Positions 9,509 through 18,686 of a DNA stretch of 64,000 nucleotides are shown piece after piece (within the stretch, counting starts at the first letter, position 1; each line of letters begins with the position of its first letter). The stretch is from assembly GCF_002843385.1 (NCBI RefSeq), contig NZ_MVDE01000009.1, positions 62,001 to 126,000 on the forward strand, in the 5' to 3' direction. The notes beneath the pieces are model-generated. The model had not been told where the DNA came from. It ran no database searches and worked only from the letters and a program-made list of their open reading frames with translations. The DNA is from Labilibaculum manganireducens. Lineage in GTDB: Bacteria; Bacteroidota; Bacteroidia; Bacteroidales; Marinifilaceae. The position numbers and the translations under genes are program-made.

Positions 9509-9760
9509 ATGGAACTTAACTTGAAGAAAGTTACTGAAATCAAAAATAGTACCGCTATGTTAGAACATCAGAAATTTGTTTTACAATCGGTTTCAGATCA
9601 GAAACATTTGTTTCGAAAAGAACTTCTGAAATCATTCGAATGGTTAACCGAAAAGGAACAAGTAGAATTGTTTACCTGGTTAAAAAGTAATTTCTATTTT
9701 TCTCACAAAGATTGTGTTGAGCAGGCATTTAGACATTCGTTGATTCAGGAAGGAGCCTAA
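9509..9760 (+). CDS. Small protein downstream of hsp20, function unknown
   Basis: 83 residues, predicted helical, with alternating Lys/Glu and aromatic residues (SFEWLTEKEQVELFTWLKSN). I do not recognise a family. It starts 34 bases after the hsp20 stop, and a strong terminator follows about 50 bases after its own stop, so it is likely the second gene of a heat-shock transcript. No signal peptide or membrane segment is present. It may be a chaperone partner, but this is guesswork from position only. Confidence 0.6.
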   Translation: MELNLKKVTEIKNSTAMLEHQKFVLQSVSDQKHLFRKELLKSFEWLTEKEQVELFTWLKSNFYFSHKDCVEQAFRHSLIQEGA

Positions 9761-9810
9761 TGACATAAATGATTTCTTAAATTTAAAAAGTAAACAGAGA
9801 AACTAGTTTA

Positions 9811-9845
9811 AAAAGAGGCTGTCTCAAATGAGATAGTCTCTTTTT
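9811..9845 (+). terminator. Terminator after the hsp20 operon
   Basis: The arms AAAAGAGGCTGTCTC and GAGATAGTCTCTTTT pair through G-U wobbles around an AAAT loop and run into T. The A-rich left flank may let it work for both strands. Confidence 0.8.
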
Positions 9846-10004
9846 ATGCTTTTACCGATACTTATTGAAAGAAAAACCGAATCGACCAGAAACAATAATG
9901 CCACAAACAAAGAATTTTATCATCCAATAATTGCGGCATTACACCCTAACATTTATAAAAACCGGGCACTCTGTTAAGCCACCCTTCTCATGATTCTCAT
10001 CAAT

Positions 10005-11264
10005 TTACTTTTGCCATAATTTTACAGTTGCTTCCACATCCAATGCTTCGGCAAGAATAGAAATAGGATGTTCTACCTTTTTTGTGGTCGACATCTCAAT
10101 TTGCCACTTACAGGTTTCACAATCGGTAGCTACAAAATCGATATCTGAGCTCTCTATCTGATCGAAGAGCGGTTTCCCTACTCCCTGCGACGTTTTGTAA
10201 TTTTCTTTTTTGAAGCCATAAGTCCCCGCAATGCCGCAACACCGCGATTCAAGCGATACAAAATCAATTCCCGGAATCATTTTAAGTAAGGCGGTGGAAT
10301 AAACAGACCAACCAAGCTTCTCCATGTGACAAGGAGTATGGTAAGCTATACGTTTCCTGTAATCCTTCTTAAAAACCAATTTAAGCTTTCCTGAATCGAT
10401 TAAACGGAACAGGAAGCGGGTAGCCAGCTCGCTTTCGTTGCGAATTTCGTCGTTCTTCACCCCCAGTAAATGCGGATACTCATCGCGAATGGTGAATATG
10501 CAGGTTGAGGATGTGGATATTACCGGCATATTCTTGTCTACGATCGATTTTTTAAAGGCTTCCACATTGTGACGTGCTTGTTTTGTGGCTTGTTTAATAA
10601 GACCATTAGAAATCAAAGCTACCCCACAACATTTTTCCTTTTCGAGAAGATGAACACCATAACCTGCTGCATTCATAATTTTAATCAGGTCTTTGCCTTG
10701 CTTAGGGAAATTATAATTTACATAACAGCCATGAAAGTAGCTGACATGTTTTTTAAAATCAGTTTGCTTTGATGCAGCATATCTGCGGTACCAGGTTTCG
10801 AACCTCATCCCTGCATATTCAGGGAATATACGGTGATGATCTATTTTCAGCACACCATCCATCATAAGCCGAACAGGCTTTAGAGCAACAATAGGATTCA
10901 CAATAGGTGCAAACGTACTCGCCATAGTACCTACAATATCAGTATTTGCAAGAATCATATCCCTGACTTTCGGCTTTTTCTTACTGTATTTGATCCGCGC
11001 CAGCTGAATAATATCTCCAATTTTCACTCCGTGCGGGCAAGCTACCTCGCAACGCTTGCAGTTGAGGCACAACTTTAATGATTCATCGTAAAAATTTTGA
11101 TCCTTCAAGCGTAACCTTTCTCCATCTGGGCCTGACTGCTTTGGTCCCGGATAATCCGGATTCACTTCCAGAACAGGACAATAAACAGTACAAATCGTAC
11201 ACTTCACACACTGTTCAAAATTATTATCGCTGCTATTGAATGGTTCAAACATTTCCTTTTTCAT
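10005..11264 (-). CDS. glpC: Anaerobic glycerol-3-phosphate dehydrogenase subunit C
   Basis: The iron-sulfur membrane-anchoring subunit that passes electrons from the GlpAB dimer to menaquinone (419 residues; E. coli GlpC is 396). Two 4Fe-4S motifs are clear: Cys19, 22, 25, 29 and Cys66, 69, 72, 76. Two cysteine-rich CCG domains follow: HGCYVNY with CCG at 212-214, and YHTPCHM with SRCCGIAGTYG. A four-residue-spaced ligand set is intact in each. It is the last gene of a glpA-glpB-glpC operon, starting 7 bases after glpB. Like its E. coli counterpart it lacks long membrane helices. Confidence 0.93.
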   Translation of the reverse strand: MKKEMFEPFNSSDNNFEQCVKCTICTVYCPVLEVNPDYPGPKQSGPDGERLRLKDQNFYDESLKLCLNCKRCEVACPHGVKIGDIIQLARIKYSKKKPKVRDMILANTDIVGTMASTFAPIVNPIVALKPVRLMMDGVLKIDHHRIFPEYAGMRFETWYRRYAASKQTDFKKHVSYFHGCYVNYNFPKQGKDLIKIMNAAGYGVHLLEKEKCCGVALISNGLIKQATKQARHNVEAFKKSIVDKNMPVISTSSTCIFTIRDEYPHLLGVKNDEIRNESELATRFLFRLIDSGKLKLVFKKDYRKRIAYHTPCHMEKLGWSVYSTALLKMIPGIDFVSLESRCCGIAGTYGFKKENYKTSQGVGKPLFDQIESSDIDFVATDCETCKWQIEMSTTKKVEHPISILAEALDVEATVKLWQK

Positions 11265-11271
11265 CGTCCTG

Positions 11272-12513
11272 TTATTTTAAAATTTGCTCAGCTACATGCA
11301 GCGAAGTCAATAAACTGATGCCTGCTCCACTGCCTTCTTTAAGAGCATTAGCCCCTCCAAGCACAGAACCTGCCACAAATAAATTCTCAATTGGTTTCCC
11401 GTTTTTTAATGCACGAAAGCCACTGTCGGTTTTAACCCCATAATGCATATACGGCTGATCGTTAAAGAACTTCTCATCGAGCCATTTTTCACTATCGGTA
11501 TCTCCATCAATATCAAGCCCCAAAATAGGCTCGTATAACTTCTCACGCGTCGCCACAATACCTTTACTGTAGAAGCTTCCGCTGGCCAAAACAAATTGAT
11601 CAGCTTCCAGTTTAATATCTCCATGATTATTGGTTTGAACAGCAACCAGTCGGTTGTTTTTGAAAGTACCTTCTTCCACATTATCACCCAAAAAATAAGT
11701 CCCACCTAATTCTTCGAATCGTTTACGAAGCAATATCTGACTTCGGATACCAGGAACTGATGGTGGTATGGCCGGAAGGAGTACCACTGGTTTATTTACC
11801 TTTGCTTTAAGATTTAAAGCAACATTTTTAGTAAACAACCCGAATACTGCCGGCAAAAGGACTACTTCAAAACCTTCACTAAGCTGATTTACCTTTTGAG
11901 CAAATTCGTCAAGAGCATCTCCACTATCAAATACCTTCGCAATATTTGTAGATCTCATTTCACTCGGATTACGGCGGATTGCTTCAAATTCCTTCATGGC
12001 AAAGTTCTTAATTTGCGTATCCACGCCGTATTTCTTCAGTCCGTCCTGAACAAATAAAGTGTGGAAATCGAGGAATCCACTGAAATTTAGGATGACTGCT
12101 TTTTTCCAGGGAAATGCATCATTTTGTTCGAAACGGGTAAAATCATCAATAGTCAACCACGTCGGTTTCATAATTCCCATTGGGGTTAACACAAAATGAT
12201 TCTCGTCTGCCTTGCCAAAAAAATTTAAGCCGGCACGATCCAATAACCGGGGAGCTTCAACTACCAACCGGGATATATTTTCAATCCCAACACGTTGGTA
12301 TGGATGCGTATCGGGCAATATTTTTATCGCTTCCAGCGGATTTTTTACATCTTGTCCATCCATCTTTCCAAGCAAATCGAACGAACCGGAAAAAAAATGG
12401 ATGGCACTCTGTCCCGATGAAACTATTGCACATTTTTTTCCTTGCTCTGCCAATTTAATTCCACAAGTGAGTCCACTCAACCCACCTCCTATAATAATGT
12501 TATCGAATTTCAT
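11272..12513 (-). CDS. glpB: Anaerobic glycerol-3-phosphate dehydrogenase subunit B
   Basis: 413 residues, the usual length for GlpB. The N-terminal Rossmann motif DNIIIGGGLSGLTCGI binds a flavin nucleotide, and the following SGQSAIHFFSGSFDLLG is typical of GlpB. The C-terminus has the FAD-binding segment VAGSVLGGANALKEGSGAG. It pairs with GlpA to oxidise glycerol-3-phosphate to dihydroxyacetone phosphate during anaerobic respiration. It lies between glpA (12 bases upstream) and glpC (7 bases downstream) in one operon. Confidence 0.93.
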   Translation of the reverse strand: MKFDNIIIGGGLSGLTCGIKLAEQGKKCAIVSSGQSAIHFFSGSFDLLGKMDGQDVKNPLEAIKILPDTHPYQRVGIENISRLVVEAPRLLDRAGLNFFGKADENHFVLTPMGIMKPTWLTIDDFTRFEQNDAFPWKKAVILNFSGFLDFHTLFVQDGLKKYGVDTQIKNFAMKEFEAIRRNPSEMRSTNIAKVFDSGDALDEFAQKVNQLSEGFEVVLLPAVFGLFTKNVALNLKAKVNKPVVLLPAIPPSVPGIRSQILLRKRFEELGGTYFLGDNVEEGTFKNNRLVAVQTNNHGDIKLEADQFVLASGSFYSKGIVATREKLYEPILGLDIDGDTDSEKWLDEKFFNDQPYMHYGVKTDSGFRALKNGKPIENLFVAGSVLGGANALKEGSGAGISLLTSLHVAEQILK

Positions 12514-12525
12514 ACTAATCCCTGC

Positions 12526-14151
12526 TTAATTGTTATCTGGTTTCAAACCATAAATGCCTTCGTAAATCCAGGAAGTAAACTGAATCTCATTGATTCCCTC
12601 TCCCCAGGTAATTGGCAGCATTCCTTTCCATCGTTCCTGAAGAAAATTAGCCAAATCATCTTTTGCCTTGCCTGATTTTTCGGAAGATTCGCAAAGGAGA
12701 CCCGCCGCACGGCAGGCACACAATTCTCCCTGACATGTGCCCATACCTACACGTGTACGGCGACGTAAATCGATCAAATCATTAACATGCAATTCATTAA
12801 CCGCATATTTCACTTCGGCAATCGACACTCCCTCGCACTCACAAACCAATGAATCTTCGTAGTTGTCTCCATTCGAAATATTCTTCGCAAGTGTACCATG
12901 ACGATCCTTCGCTGACTTTTGAGAGATATTAGCCCCTGTATAAACTTTTTCCGTAGCAATACTTAGTGGATGCTCACTCTTTTCAGCTCCTGGCAATGAT
13001 TTTTCGGCTGTTTCACACTGCTTATCAACAGAAAGCTTTTTACAGATTAAATCAGTAGCTTCTTCAGCCATCAAACGGTATGTCATCAGCTTGCCGCCAG
13101 TAATCGTGATAAAACCTGAAAGCCCGTCCCGCTCCTGATGATCCAGAAGTACAATTCCGCGGCTAATGCTTCGTCCGCTTGGATCATTGTCTGCAGCAAC
13201 CAAAGGACGTACACCTGCATAAGCACGTAAAATACGAGTAGCTGCCAATGCCGGAGAAAGTTTCACCCCCTCACGTATCAAAACATCCACATCTTTTCTG
13301 GATACAAACATATTATCAATTTGGTCATAAGGAATACGTTCCGAAGTAGTTCCAATCAGACAAATTGTATCTCCAGGTACCAGAATATCAGCATTAGCTG
13401 GCTTTCTGCATCTGTTCAACACCATTTTATTAACGCGGTGTCCAAAAATAAGTAAGGAACCTTTTGCAGGAAACATATTGATACTGACACCGGCCAAATT
13501 AGCAATATGGTGCCCCCAAATTCCCCCGGCATTCACTATTATTTTCCCGTAATATTTTACTTTTTCTTTTATTTCATGATTGAACAATTCAACACCAGTC
13601 ACCCGATTCTGCTCTTTAACAACACCAGTCACCTCATGTTGTGTTAAAAGAACTGCTCCATGAATTCTGGCATCCAAAGCATTCGACATTGTCAGACGGA
13701 AAGGATCCACAGATCCGTCTGGCACCTTAACTGCTCCAATTAAATTTGGATTAACAGAAGGCTCAATGTGACGAGCGAAATCTGGATCAATAATCTCAGT
13801 TCCAATACCCGCAGTTTTACAGGCATCTACAAATTGAGACTGAAAAGAGATATCATCTTCCGGCAGAGTAATAAACAATCCATCATTTTCTTCCACGCAA
13901 TGATTCGCAATACGACGCAGAATCATATTCTCCTTAATACATTCTGCAGCTGATTCATGATCGGTCACAGCATATCGTGCACCACTATGCAGCAAACCAT
14001 GATTCCGTCCGGTAGCCCCGGCAGCAAAATCATGACGTTCAACAAGCAAAACACTTAGCCCGCGCATCGCACAATCTCGCGCTGTTCCTGCGCCGGTAGC
14101 TCCTCCTCCAATGATTATTACATCGTACTCTTTGGATATATTCTTGTTCAT
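12526..14151 (-). CDS. glpA: Anaerobic glycerol-3-phosphate dehydrogenase subunit A
   Basis: 541 residues, catalytic flavoprotein subunit. FAD-binding begins at DVIIIGGGATGAGTARD (residues 10-26), followed by the GATGRNHGLLHSGARY segment of the DAO family. The C-terminal part carries a BFD-like 2Fe-2S domain with CECEGV and TCQGELC, which distinguishes GlpA from the aerobic GlpD. It oxidises sn-glycerol-3-phosphate, with electrons leaving through GlpC. It is first in the glpABC operon. No glycerol kinase or facilitator gene is nearby, so substrate may come from lipid turnover or from genes elsewhere. Confidence 0.94.
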   Translation of the reverse strand: MNKNISKEYDVIIIGGGATGAGTARDCAMRGLSVLLVERHDFAAGATGRNHGLLHSGARYAVTDHESAAECIKENMILRRIANHCVEENDGLFITLPEDDISFQSQFVDACKTAGIGTEIIDPDFARHIEPSVNPNLIGAVKVPDGSVDPFRLTMSNALDARIHGAVLLTQHEVTGVVKEQNRVTGVELFNHEIKEKVKYYGKIIVNAGGIWGHHIANLAGVSINMFPAKGSLLIFGHRVNKMVLNRCRKPANADILVPGDTICLIGTTSERIPYDQIDNMFVSRKDVDVLIREGVKLSPALAATRILRAYAGVRPLVAADNDPSGRSISRGIVLLDHQERDGLSGFITITGGKLMTYRLMAEEATDLICKKLSVDKQCETAEKSLPGAEKSEHPLSIATEKVYTGANISQKSAKDRHGTLAKNISNGDNYEDSLVCECEGVSIAEVKYAVNELHVNDLIDLRRRTRVGMGTCQGELCACRAAGLLCESSEKSGKAKDDLANFLQERWKGMLPITWGEGINEIQFTSWIYEGIYGLKPDNN

Positions 14152-14490
14152 GATGAATTCTATTTTTTTAACATCTTCCTATACTCAATTGTATACATCT
14201 CAATAAAAGCTGTTATTCCTAACCTTTTATAAGACTCTTTCTGTTTTTATTTCAGTCAAACAACAATTACTGATTTCCACATGGCAAATATAAATAAATT
14301 ACCTAGTATTGCAAAGTACTTGCCGTATAGATGTATTCTGTATTATAAAGTTCTGATCCTAAATACTTAATAACACTACCAAAACAAGCGCTAAAAAAAC
14401 ACAATCTCCAACTAAAAATAATTTGAGGATATTCAAAAAAAAAGAGGCTGCATCATATACTGATACAGCCTCTTCTCAATTTATAGCTTC
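14152..14490. other. Region between glpA promoter side and the orphan membrane gene
   Basis: 339 bases. It should hold the glpABC promoter (reading leftward), but I find no exact consensus box. Its right end holds the terminator of the gene at 14491. No coding frame. Confidence 0.4.
14443..14475 (-). terminator. Terminator after the 487-aa membrane protein gene
   Basis: On the minus strand, GAGGCTGTATCA pairs with TGATGCAGCCTC (one G-U pair) around a short loop and is followed by nine T. It shares the AGGCTGT stem core with terminators near 9.8 and 44.5 kb. Confidence 0.85.
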
Positions 14491-15954
14491 TTATACTTTC
14501 TCTACTTTTTTTATCCCCCGCCGGTTAAAAATAATCCGGTAACGGCGGTAACTGGTTTGATTGTCGAGTTTAAAGCGGAATATCATATTAACGAAGTATA
14601 CCTTCTCTCCGGATATTTTTTCAAAATCATCGTCTTTTAAATAGTAAAGCGGTATTTCAGGATTATCCATTTTCTGAATAAACTTCGATACATTAAATCG
14701 AATAATATCAACTACTCCTGTAATGTTGTAATCTCCATACGAATTATCCAATGCCATCCTATCCAAACGAAGCAGTTTGCGATAAAAAATAATTTTCTCT
14801 CCAACTCCACGACTTTCAACATCAACAATTCTAGACCGGTCGCGGTGTTTCATCACCCGCAAAGGAACAGTATCTTCACGAACAAAGTCAAAACTCTCCT
14901 TGCACCAACCAATTTCCTCATTTCCTTTTACGCGAATAACGGTTTTATGATCGAAAAAGCGTTTGTTAATCTTCCCCACCAAATAAAGCCGGCTAAGATC
15001 CTTAATTCTATCTTTAAGCATATAAATAATCACCAGAGCCACAAACAAAGGCATGGTAAAAGTTCCTAAGCTTTTCTGAAAAAGAAAGGTAAGTGCTGCT
15101 CCAAAAATCATAGCCAAACCTGCAGCCAGACTGTACAATACCTGCATGGCCAAAACCCCCTCCTTTTTCTTACGGGAGTTGAGCAGCAACTGACCTTCAA
15201 AATATTTATTAAAGGCACCTCTTCGATGCACCAGCCAACGATTCTTATCATGTGCCTTGTCTTCAACTACCAAGTATCCCTTGCTTCTTTTGTAGGCTAC
15301 TTCTTCCCTAACTAAGCGTAGAATCTCATCTTTGCTCAGCTCAAAATCGGAATGGTGCATTTTCTGCAGTCCCCGATGCAAATAGTAGGAATGCTGCTCA
15401 AACTGATTGCTCATGAACTCATCGCCGAACAAATAGTAATCGAACATTTCCTTTTGAATTGTTGGCACATTCACAATTCTACGCAAATCGCGGTAATGTC
15501 GTCCAATTTTCCGAACATTCGAAATGTATTCATCAATAAGGTACTGTCGATCTTCAGGCAATTCGTTTTGAAGAATATGCTGAATTTCCCTTCGAAGCGC
15601 CGATCTGGTAATAATATGAAACATTCGAATATGGTACTCATAATTGGCCTCATTTTTAGAATTAGATTCATCAGCCAGCTTATGAAAGGCTTCCTCCAGA
15701 TACTGGAAAACTGAATGATCGCCTAAAGAAATATCCCTTAATAAATAGGTCGGTGTAATCAGACGAATGTTCGAATTAAAGTCATTGTAAAAGTCCTCTT
15801 TTGTATAAGTTGACGAATTAATATCCAAACCACTGGGTATAAAAAGCCAGGTTTTTATAGAAAACTCACTCACCTTTCGATCTTTACGAGGCTCATAGCC
15901 CAATTTAATCTCTACAGAAAATTTATCATGAACTTTTACAGTTTCATTTATCAT
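14491..15954 (-). CDS. Unrecognised membrane protein with two central helices
   Basis: 487 residues from the ATG at 15954; an upstream in-frame ATG at 16002 would add a short hydrophobic stretch and seems less likely. I do not recognise the family. The N-terminal 270 residues are soluble, charged and mainly helical, with an ordered beta start (KFSVEIKLGYEPR). Two adjacent hydrophobic segments lie near residues 265-310, and a basic C-terminal domain of about 170 residues ends in FRFKLDNQTSYRRYRIIFNRRG. This hairpin-anchored layout puts both soluble parts on the same side of the membrane, probably the cytoplasm. It is a monocistronic gene with its own terminator. No functional hint comes from its neighbours. 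Confidence 0.75.
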   Translation of the reverse strand: MINETVKVHDKFSVEIKLGYEPRKDRKVSEFSIKTWLFIPSGLDINSSTYTKEDFYNDFNSNIRLITPTYLLRDISLGDHSVFQYLEEAFHKLADESNSKNEANYEYHIRMFHIITRSALRREIQHILQNELPEDRQYLIDEYISNVRKIGRHYRDLRRIVNVPTIQKEMFDYYLFGDEFMSNQFEQHSYYLHRGLQKMHHSDFELSKDEILRLVREEVAYKRSKGYLVVEDKAHDKNRWLVHRRGAFNKYFEGQLLLNSRKKKEGVLAMQVLYSLAAGLAMIFGAALTFLFQKSLGTFTMPLFVALVIIYMLKDRIKDLSRLYLVGKINKRFFDHKTVIRVKGNEEIGWCKESFDFVREDTVPLRVMKHRDRSRIVDVESRGVGEKIIFYRKLLRLDRMALDNSYGDYNITGVVDIIRFNVSKFIQKMDNPEIPLYYLKDDDFEKISGEKVYFVNMIFRFKLDNQTSYRRYRIIFNRRGIKKVEKV

Positions 15955-16253
15955 ACGCGCTTTTATTTTGTCTTTATAGAATAATGTAATGAATAAAATC
16001 AAAGGTACTTATTTCCAACTTATCTTTCTCAAGATAAATACCCAATTTTAAAGGGATTATTCTAAAATCGTCAGCACTTACCATCTCTCTTTTTCATTCA
16101 TCACATATAAATATTTTATTTAACAAGATAGAATCTATTTATATTGATTATTTGCGTTATAATGAATATTTTTAGTAGCATTTCCGAAGTTTTTATTTTA
16201 CACAAATATTTTTTCTATGCTCGGGGAAAGTATCTGTTTTTCCTTAAAACATA
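15955..16253. other. AT-rich region upstream of the receiver remnant
   Basis: About 300 bases, extremely AT-rich, between the divergent orphan gene and the receiver-domain remnant. No gene, repeat or exact promoter consensus was seen. Confidence 0.35.
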
Positions 16254-16442
16254 GACATTATTGAAGCAGTAAGATAAATTAAGTCTGATATAAAAATACA
16301 ACACATTCCAGTTATTGCATTGACTGCAATGGCAATGACCGAAGACAAAGAAGCAATACTGCAAGCAGATTGCGACGCTTATGAAACAAAGCCGGTTGGG
16401 CATTTGGAAATTCTATCAAAAATTGAAAAATTCTTTATTTAA
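16254..16442 (+). pseudogene. Decayed C-terminal half of a response-regulator receiver domain
   Basis: Read in the frame starting at 16254 the translation is DIIEAVR, a TAA stop (16275-16277), then IKSDIKIQHIPVIALTAM followed by AMTEDKEAILQADCDAYETK, PVGHLEILSKIEKFFI and a stop at 16440-16442. This is the last alpha4-beta5-alpha5 part of a CheY-like receiver, including the conserved Thr of ALTAM and the Lys of the KP motif. The first half with the phosphorylated Asp is missing or unrecognisable, and stops occur at 16245 and 16275. It lies directly upstream of a kinase that itself begins with a receiver, so it is probably the relic of a lost response regulator or of a deleted kinase end. Confidence 0.72.
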
Positions 16443-16446
16443 TTCT

Positions 16447-18402
16447 ATGAGAAAAATTCTAGCAATTGACGACAATAACGATAATTTATTGGTTTATAAG
16501 ACAATAATTAAAAGGTACTATCCTACCTGTACAATTTTAACTTGCCAATCGGGTTCAGAAGGAATCGAAACAGCAATAAAAGAACGACCCGACACCATTC
16601 TTTTAGACATTATTATGCCAGGAATGGATGGGTTTGAAACCTCTGAAAAATTAAAACAAGAAGCAAAAACCAAACACATTCCCATAATTCTGGTTACAGC
16701 CATGCGCGACGATAAAAAAAGCAGAATTAAAGGATTAGAAATAGGAGCAGATGCATTCCTTTCCAAACCAATTGAGGAAGAAGAATTAATTCCTCAATTG
16801 AATGCTATGCTTCGTATTAAAGATGCGGAGGATAAATTGAGAAAAGAAAGCGAAGAAAAATTTCAAAAGATTTTTGAAGGAGCTCCTTTAGGCATTGCCC
16901 TGATCAATTCTGCTGACGGCCAATTTCTTCAAATGAATTCCAAATATTGCGAAATCACGGGATACTCCAAAGAGCATTTAAAAAAAATCAATTGGCAATC
17001 GATAACGCATTCTGATGATATACAGCAAGACCTGGATCAAATGAAATTGCTAAATACAGGAGAAATTACCGATTTTACATTGGAAAAAAGGCTGACAAGG
17101 CCTAACGGAGATTACGTATGGATCACTTTAACCGTTGCGAAAGTCGATGTACAGGTCAAAGGGGACTCATGCCATTTAGCTATGATAGAAGATATTACAC
17201 AAAGAAAAAACCTTACCGAAGCTTTAATTACAGCCAAGGAAGATGCTGAAAAAAGTGACCGGATAAAATCGACTTTTTTAGCAAGTATGTCGCATGAATT
17301 GAGAACTCCTTTGAATGCTGTAATAGGATTTTCAGAACTTATTAATGAGAATTCAAGCATGGAGGATATTCTCAGTTTTAATGACATAATAAACAAAAGT
17401 GGTAATAATTTATTAGCTCTTATCGAAGATCTTTTTGATATCTCTTTAATAGAAACAGGCGATATCAGAATTGAGAGTGAATTATTTTCAATCCAATCCA
17501 TGTTAGATGAAGTACAGTTCATCATTAAAAATGAGCAGCTAATTTTGGGGAAAGAAGAAATAGAACTTAAAATGTATGCTGACTTTGGAAACATAAATCC
17601 GATTCTAAATTCAGATCAAAATAGAATCAAACAGGTTTTACTTAATCTGTTAAAAAATGCATTAAAATTTACACATTGGGGAAGCGTTGAATTTGGCTGC
17701 CATGAATCTATCCAGAATCAAATTCCAATGCTGAAATTTTTTGTTATTGATTCTGGAATTGGTATTCCTCCTGATAAGCAGGAACTAATTTTCGAGGTAT
17801 TTAGACAAGTCGATGAATCTAAAACCAGAATATATGGCGGAACCGGCTTAGGATTAACTATATGCAAACGATTAATTAATTTATTAGGTGGTGAAATATG
17901 GGTTGAATCTGAAATAGGAAAAGGTGCTTCCTTCTTTTTTACGATTCCCATTTATGTGGACGATACAAAACACATCAATACCAATAGCACTTGTCAGCAA
18001 AAACTTAGTCTGAAAGGAAAAACGATTCTTATTGCCGAAGATGACGCTTCAAGTTATTCATATTTGGTAGAAATACTTGGCAGAGAAGGCGCCAAATGCG
18101 TTCATGCTAAAAATGGCAGGGAGGCAGTCAATTATTGCAAAACGATAGAAAAAATTGATTTACTGTTAATGGATATCAATATGCCTGTAATGAATGGGTA
18201 TGAAGCGACAAAACAAATAAAAAATATAAAACCGGAACTTCCAATTATTGCACAAACAGCATATGCAATGTCTGGTGATCGGGAAAAAATATTATCCACC
18301 GGCTGCGACCTCTATCTTTCAAAACCGGTAGGTAAAAAAACACTGTTGGATGCAATCAATAAATGTTTCAACAAAAATAACCAGCTAACTACAGTTCAAT
18401 AA
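16447..18402 (+). CDS. Soluble hybrid histidine kinase, REC-PAS-HK-REC
   Basis: 651 residues from the ATG at 16447. An upstream in-frame start at 16381 falls inside the receiver remnant, and the protein sensibly begins with the receiver strand MRKILAIDDNNDN. Domains: receiver 1 (about 1-120, Asp54 in ILLDIIMPGMDG), PAS (135-260), HisKA with His283 in ASMSHELRTP, HATPase with NLLKNALKF and GGTGLGLTICK, and receiver 2 with Asp576 in LLMDINMPVMNG. No membrane segment is visible, so it is cytoplasmic and probably responds to an upstream kinase through receiver 1. There is no DNA-binding domain and no partner next door. The small gene at 18482 follows after 79 bases. Confidence 0.92.
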   Translation: MRKILAIDDNNDNLLVYKTIIKRYYPTCTILTCQSGSEGIETAIKERPDTILLDIIMPGMDGFETSEKLKQEAKTKHIPIILVTAMRDDKKSRIKGLEIGADAFLSKPIEEEELIPQLNAMLRIKDAEDKLRKESEEKFQKIFEGAPLGIALINSADGQFLQMNSKYCEITGYSKEHLKKINWQSITHSDDIQQDLDQMKLLNTGEITDFTLEKRLTRPNGDYVWITLTVAKVDVQVKGDSCHLAMIEDITQRKNLTEALITAKEDAEKSDRIKSTFLASMSHELRTPLNAVIGFSELINENSSMEDILSFNDIINKSGNNLLALIEDLFDISLIETGDIRIESELFSIQSMLDEVQFIIKNEQLILGKEEIELKMYADFGNINPILNSDQNRIKQVLLNLLKNALKFTHWGSVEFGCHESIQNQIPMLKFFVIDSGIGIPPDKQELIFEVFRQVDESKTRIYGGTGLGLTICKRLINLLGGEIWVESEIGKGASFFFTIPIYVDDTKHINTNSTCQQKLSLKGKTILIAEDDASSYSYLVEILGREGAKCVHAKNGREAVNYCKTIEKIDLLLMDINMPVMNGYEATKQIKNIKPELPIIAQTAYAMSGDREKILSTGCDLYLSKPVGKKTLLDAINKCFNKNNQLTTVQ

Positions 18403-18481
18403 TGAAAAAATAAATTTTATTTTTACTATTCATCGGTTTCTCATTTTTGCCGGTGGATTTAAATGGTTTAAATTTGAAATA

Positions 18482-18679
18482 ATGTATCCCTATCATAACA
18501 AGATTAAACAACGGATTAATAACAATGAATTGATACGTTACGAATACGTTGAGAAATACAAAAACATTACTCCTTGTTTGTTACTTTATTTTTCAACAGA
18601 ACCAAAAATAAGGCCTGTTCGAGAACATAGATTCAAAGAATATGAAGAAATTCTCAATAGAATTTCAAAAAAAAGATAA
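18482..18679 (+). CDS. Small protein of unknown function, 65 aa
   Basis: 65 residues with even use of charged and aromatic residues (NKIKQRINNNELIRYEYVEK, then LLLYFSTEPKIRPVREHRF). The composition is protein-like rather than AT-random, and no cysteine pairs or signal peptide are present. I do not recognise a named family, although the layout looks like a conserved short hypothetical of Bacteroidota. It follows the hybrid kinase and is followed, 7 bases after its stop, by a large palindromic repeat that may act as its terminator. Confidence 0.55.
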   Translation: MYPYHNKIKQRINNNELIRYEYVEKYKNITPCLLLYFSTEPKIRPVREHRFKEYEEILNRISKKR

Positions 18680-18686
18680 CACACTT

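Noticed and set aside
16381-16446. N-terminal extension of the REC-PAS-HK-REC kinase
   Set aside because: These codons fall within the receiver remnant, which is in another frame, and the true receiver begins with MRKILAIDD.
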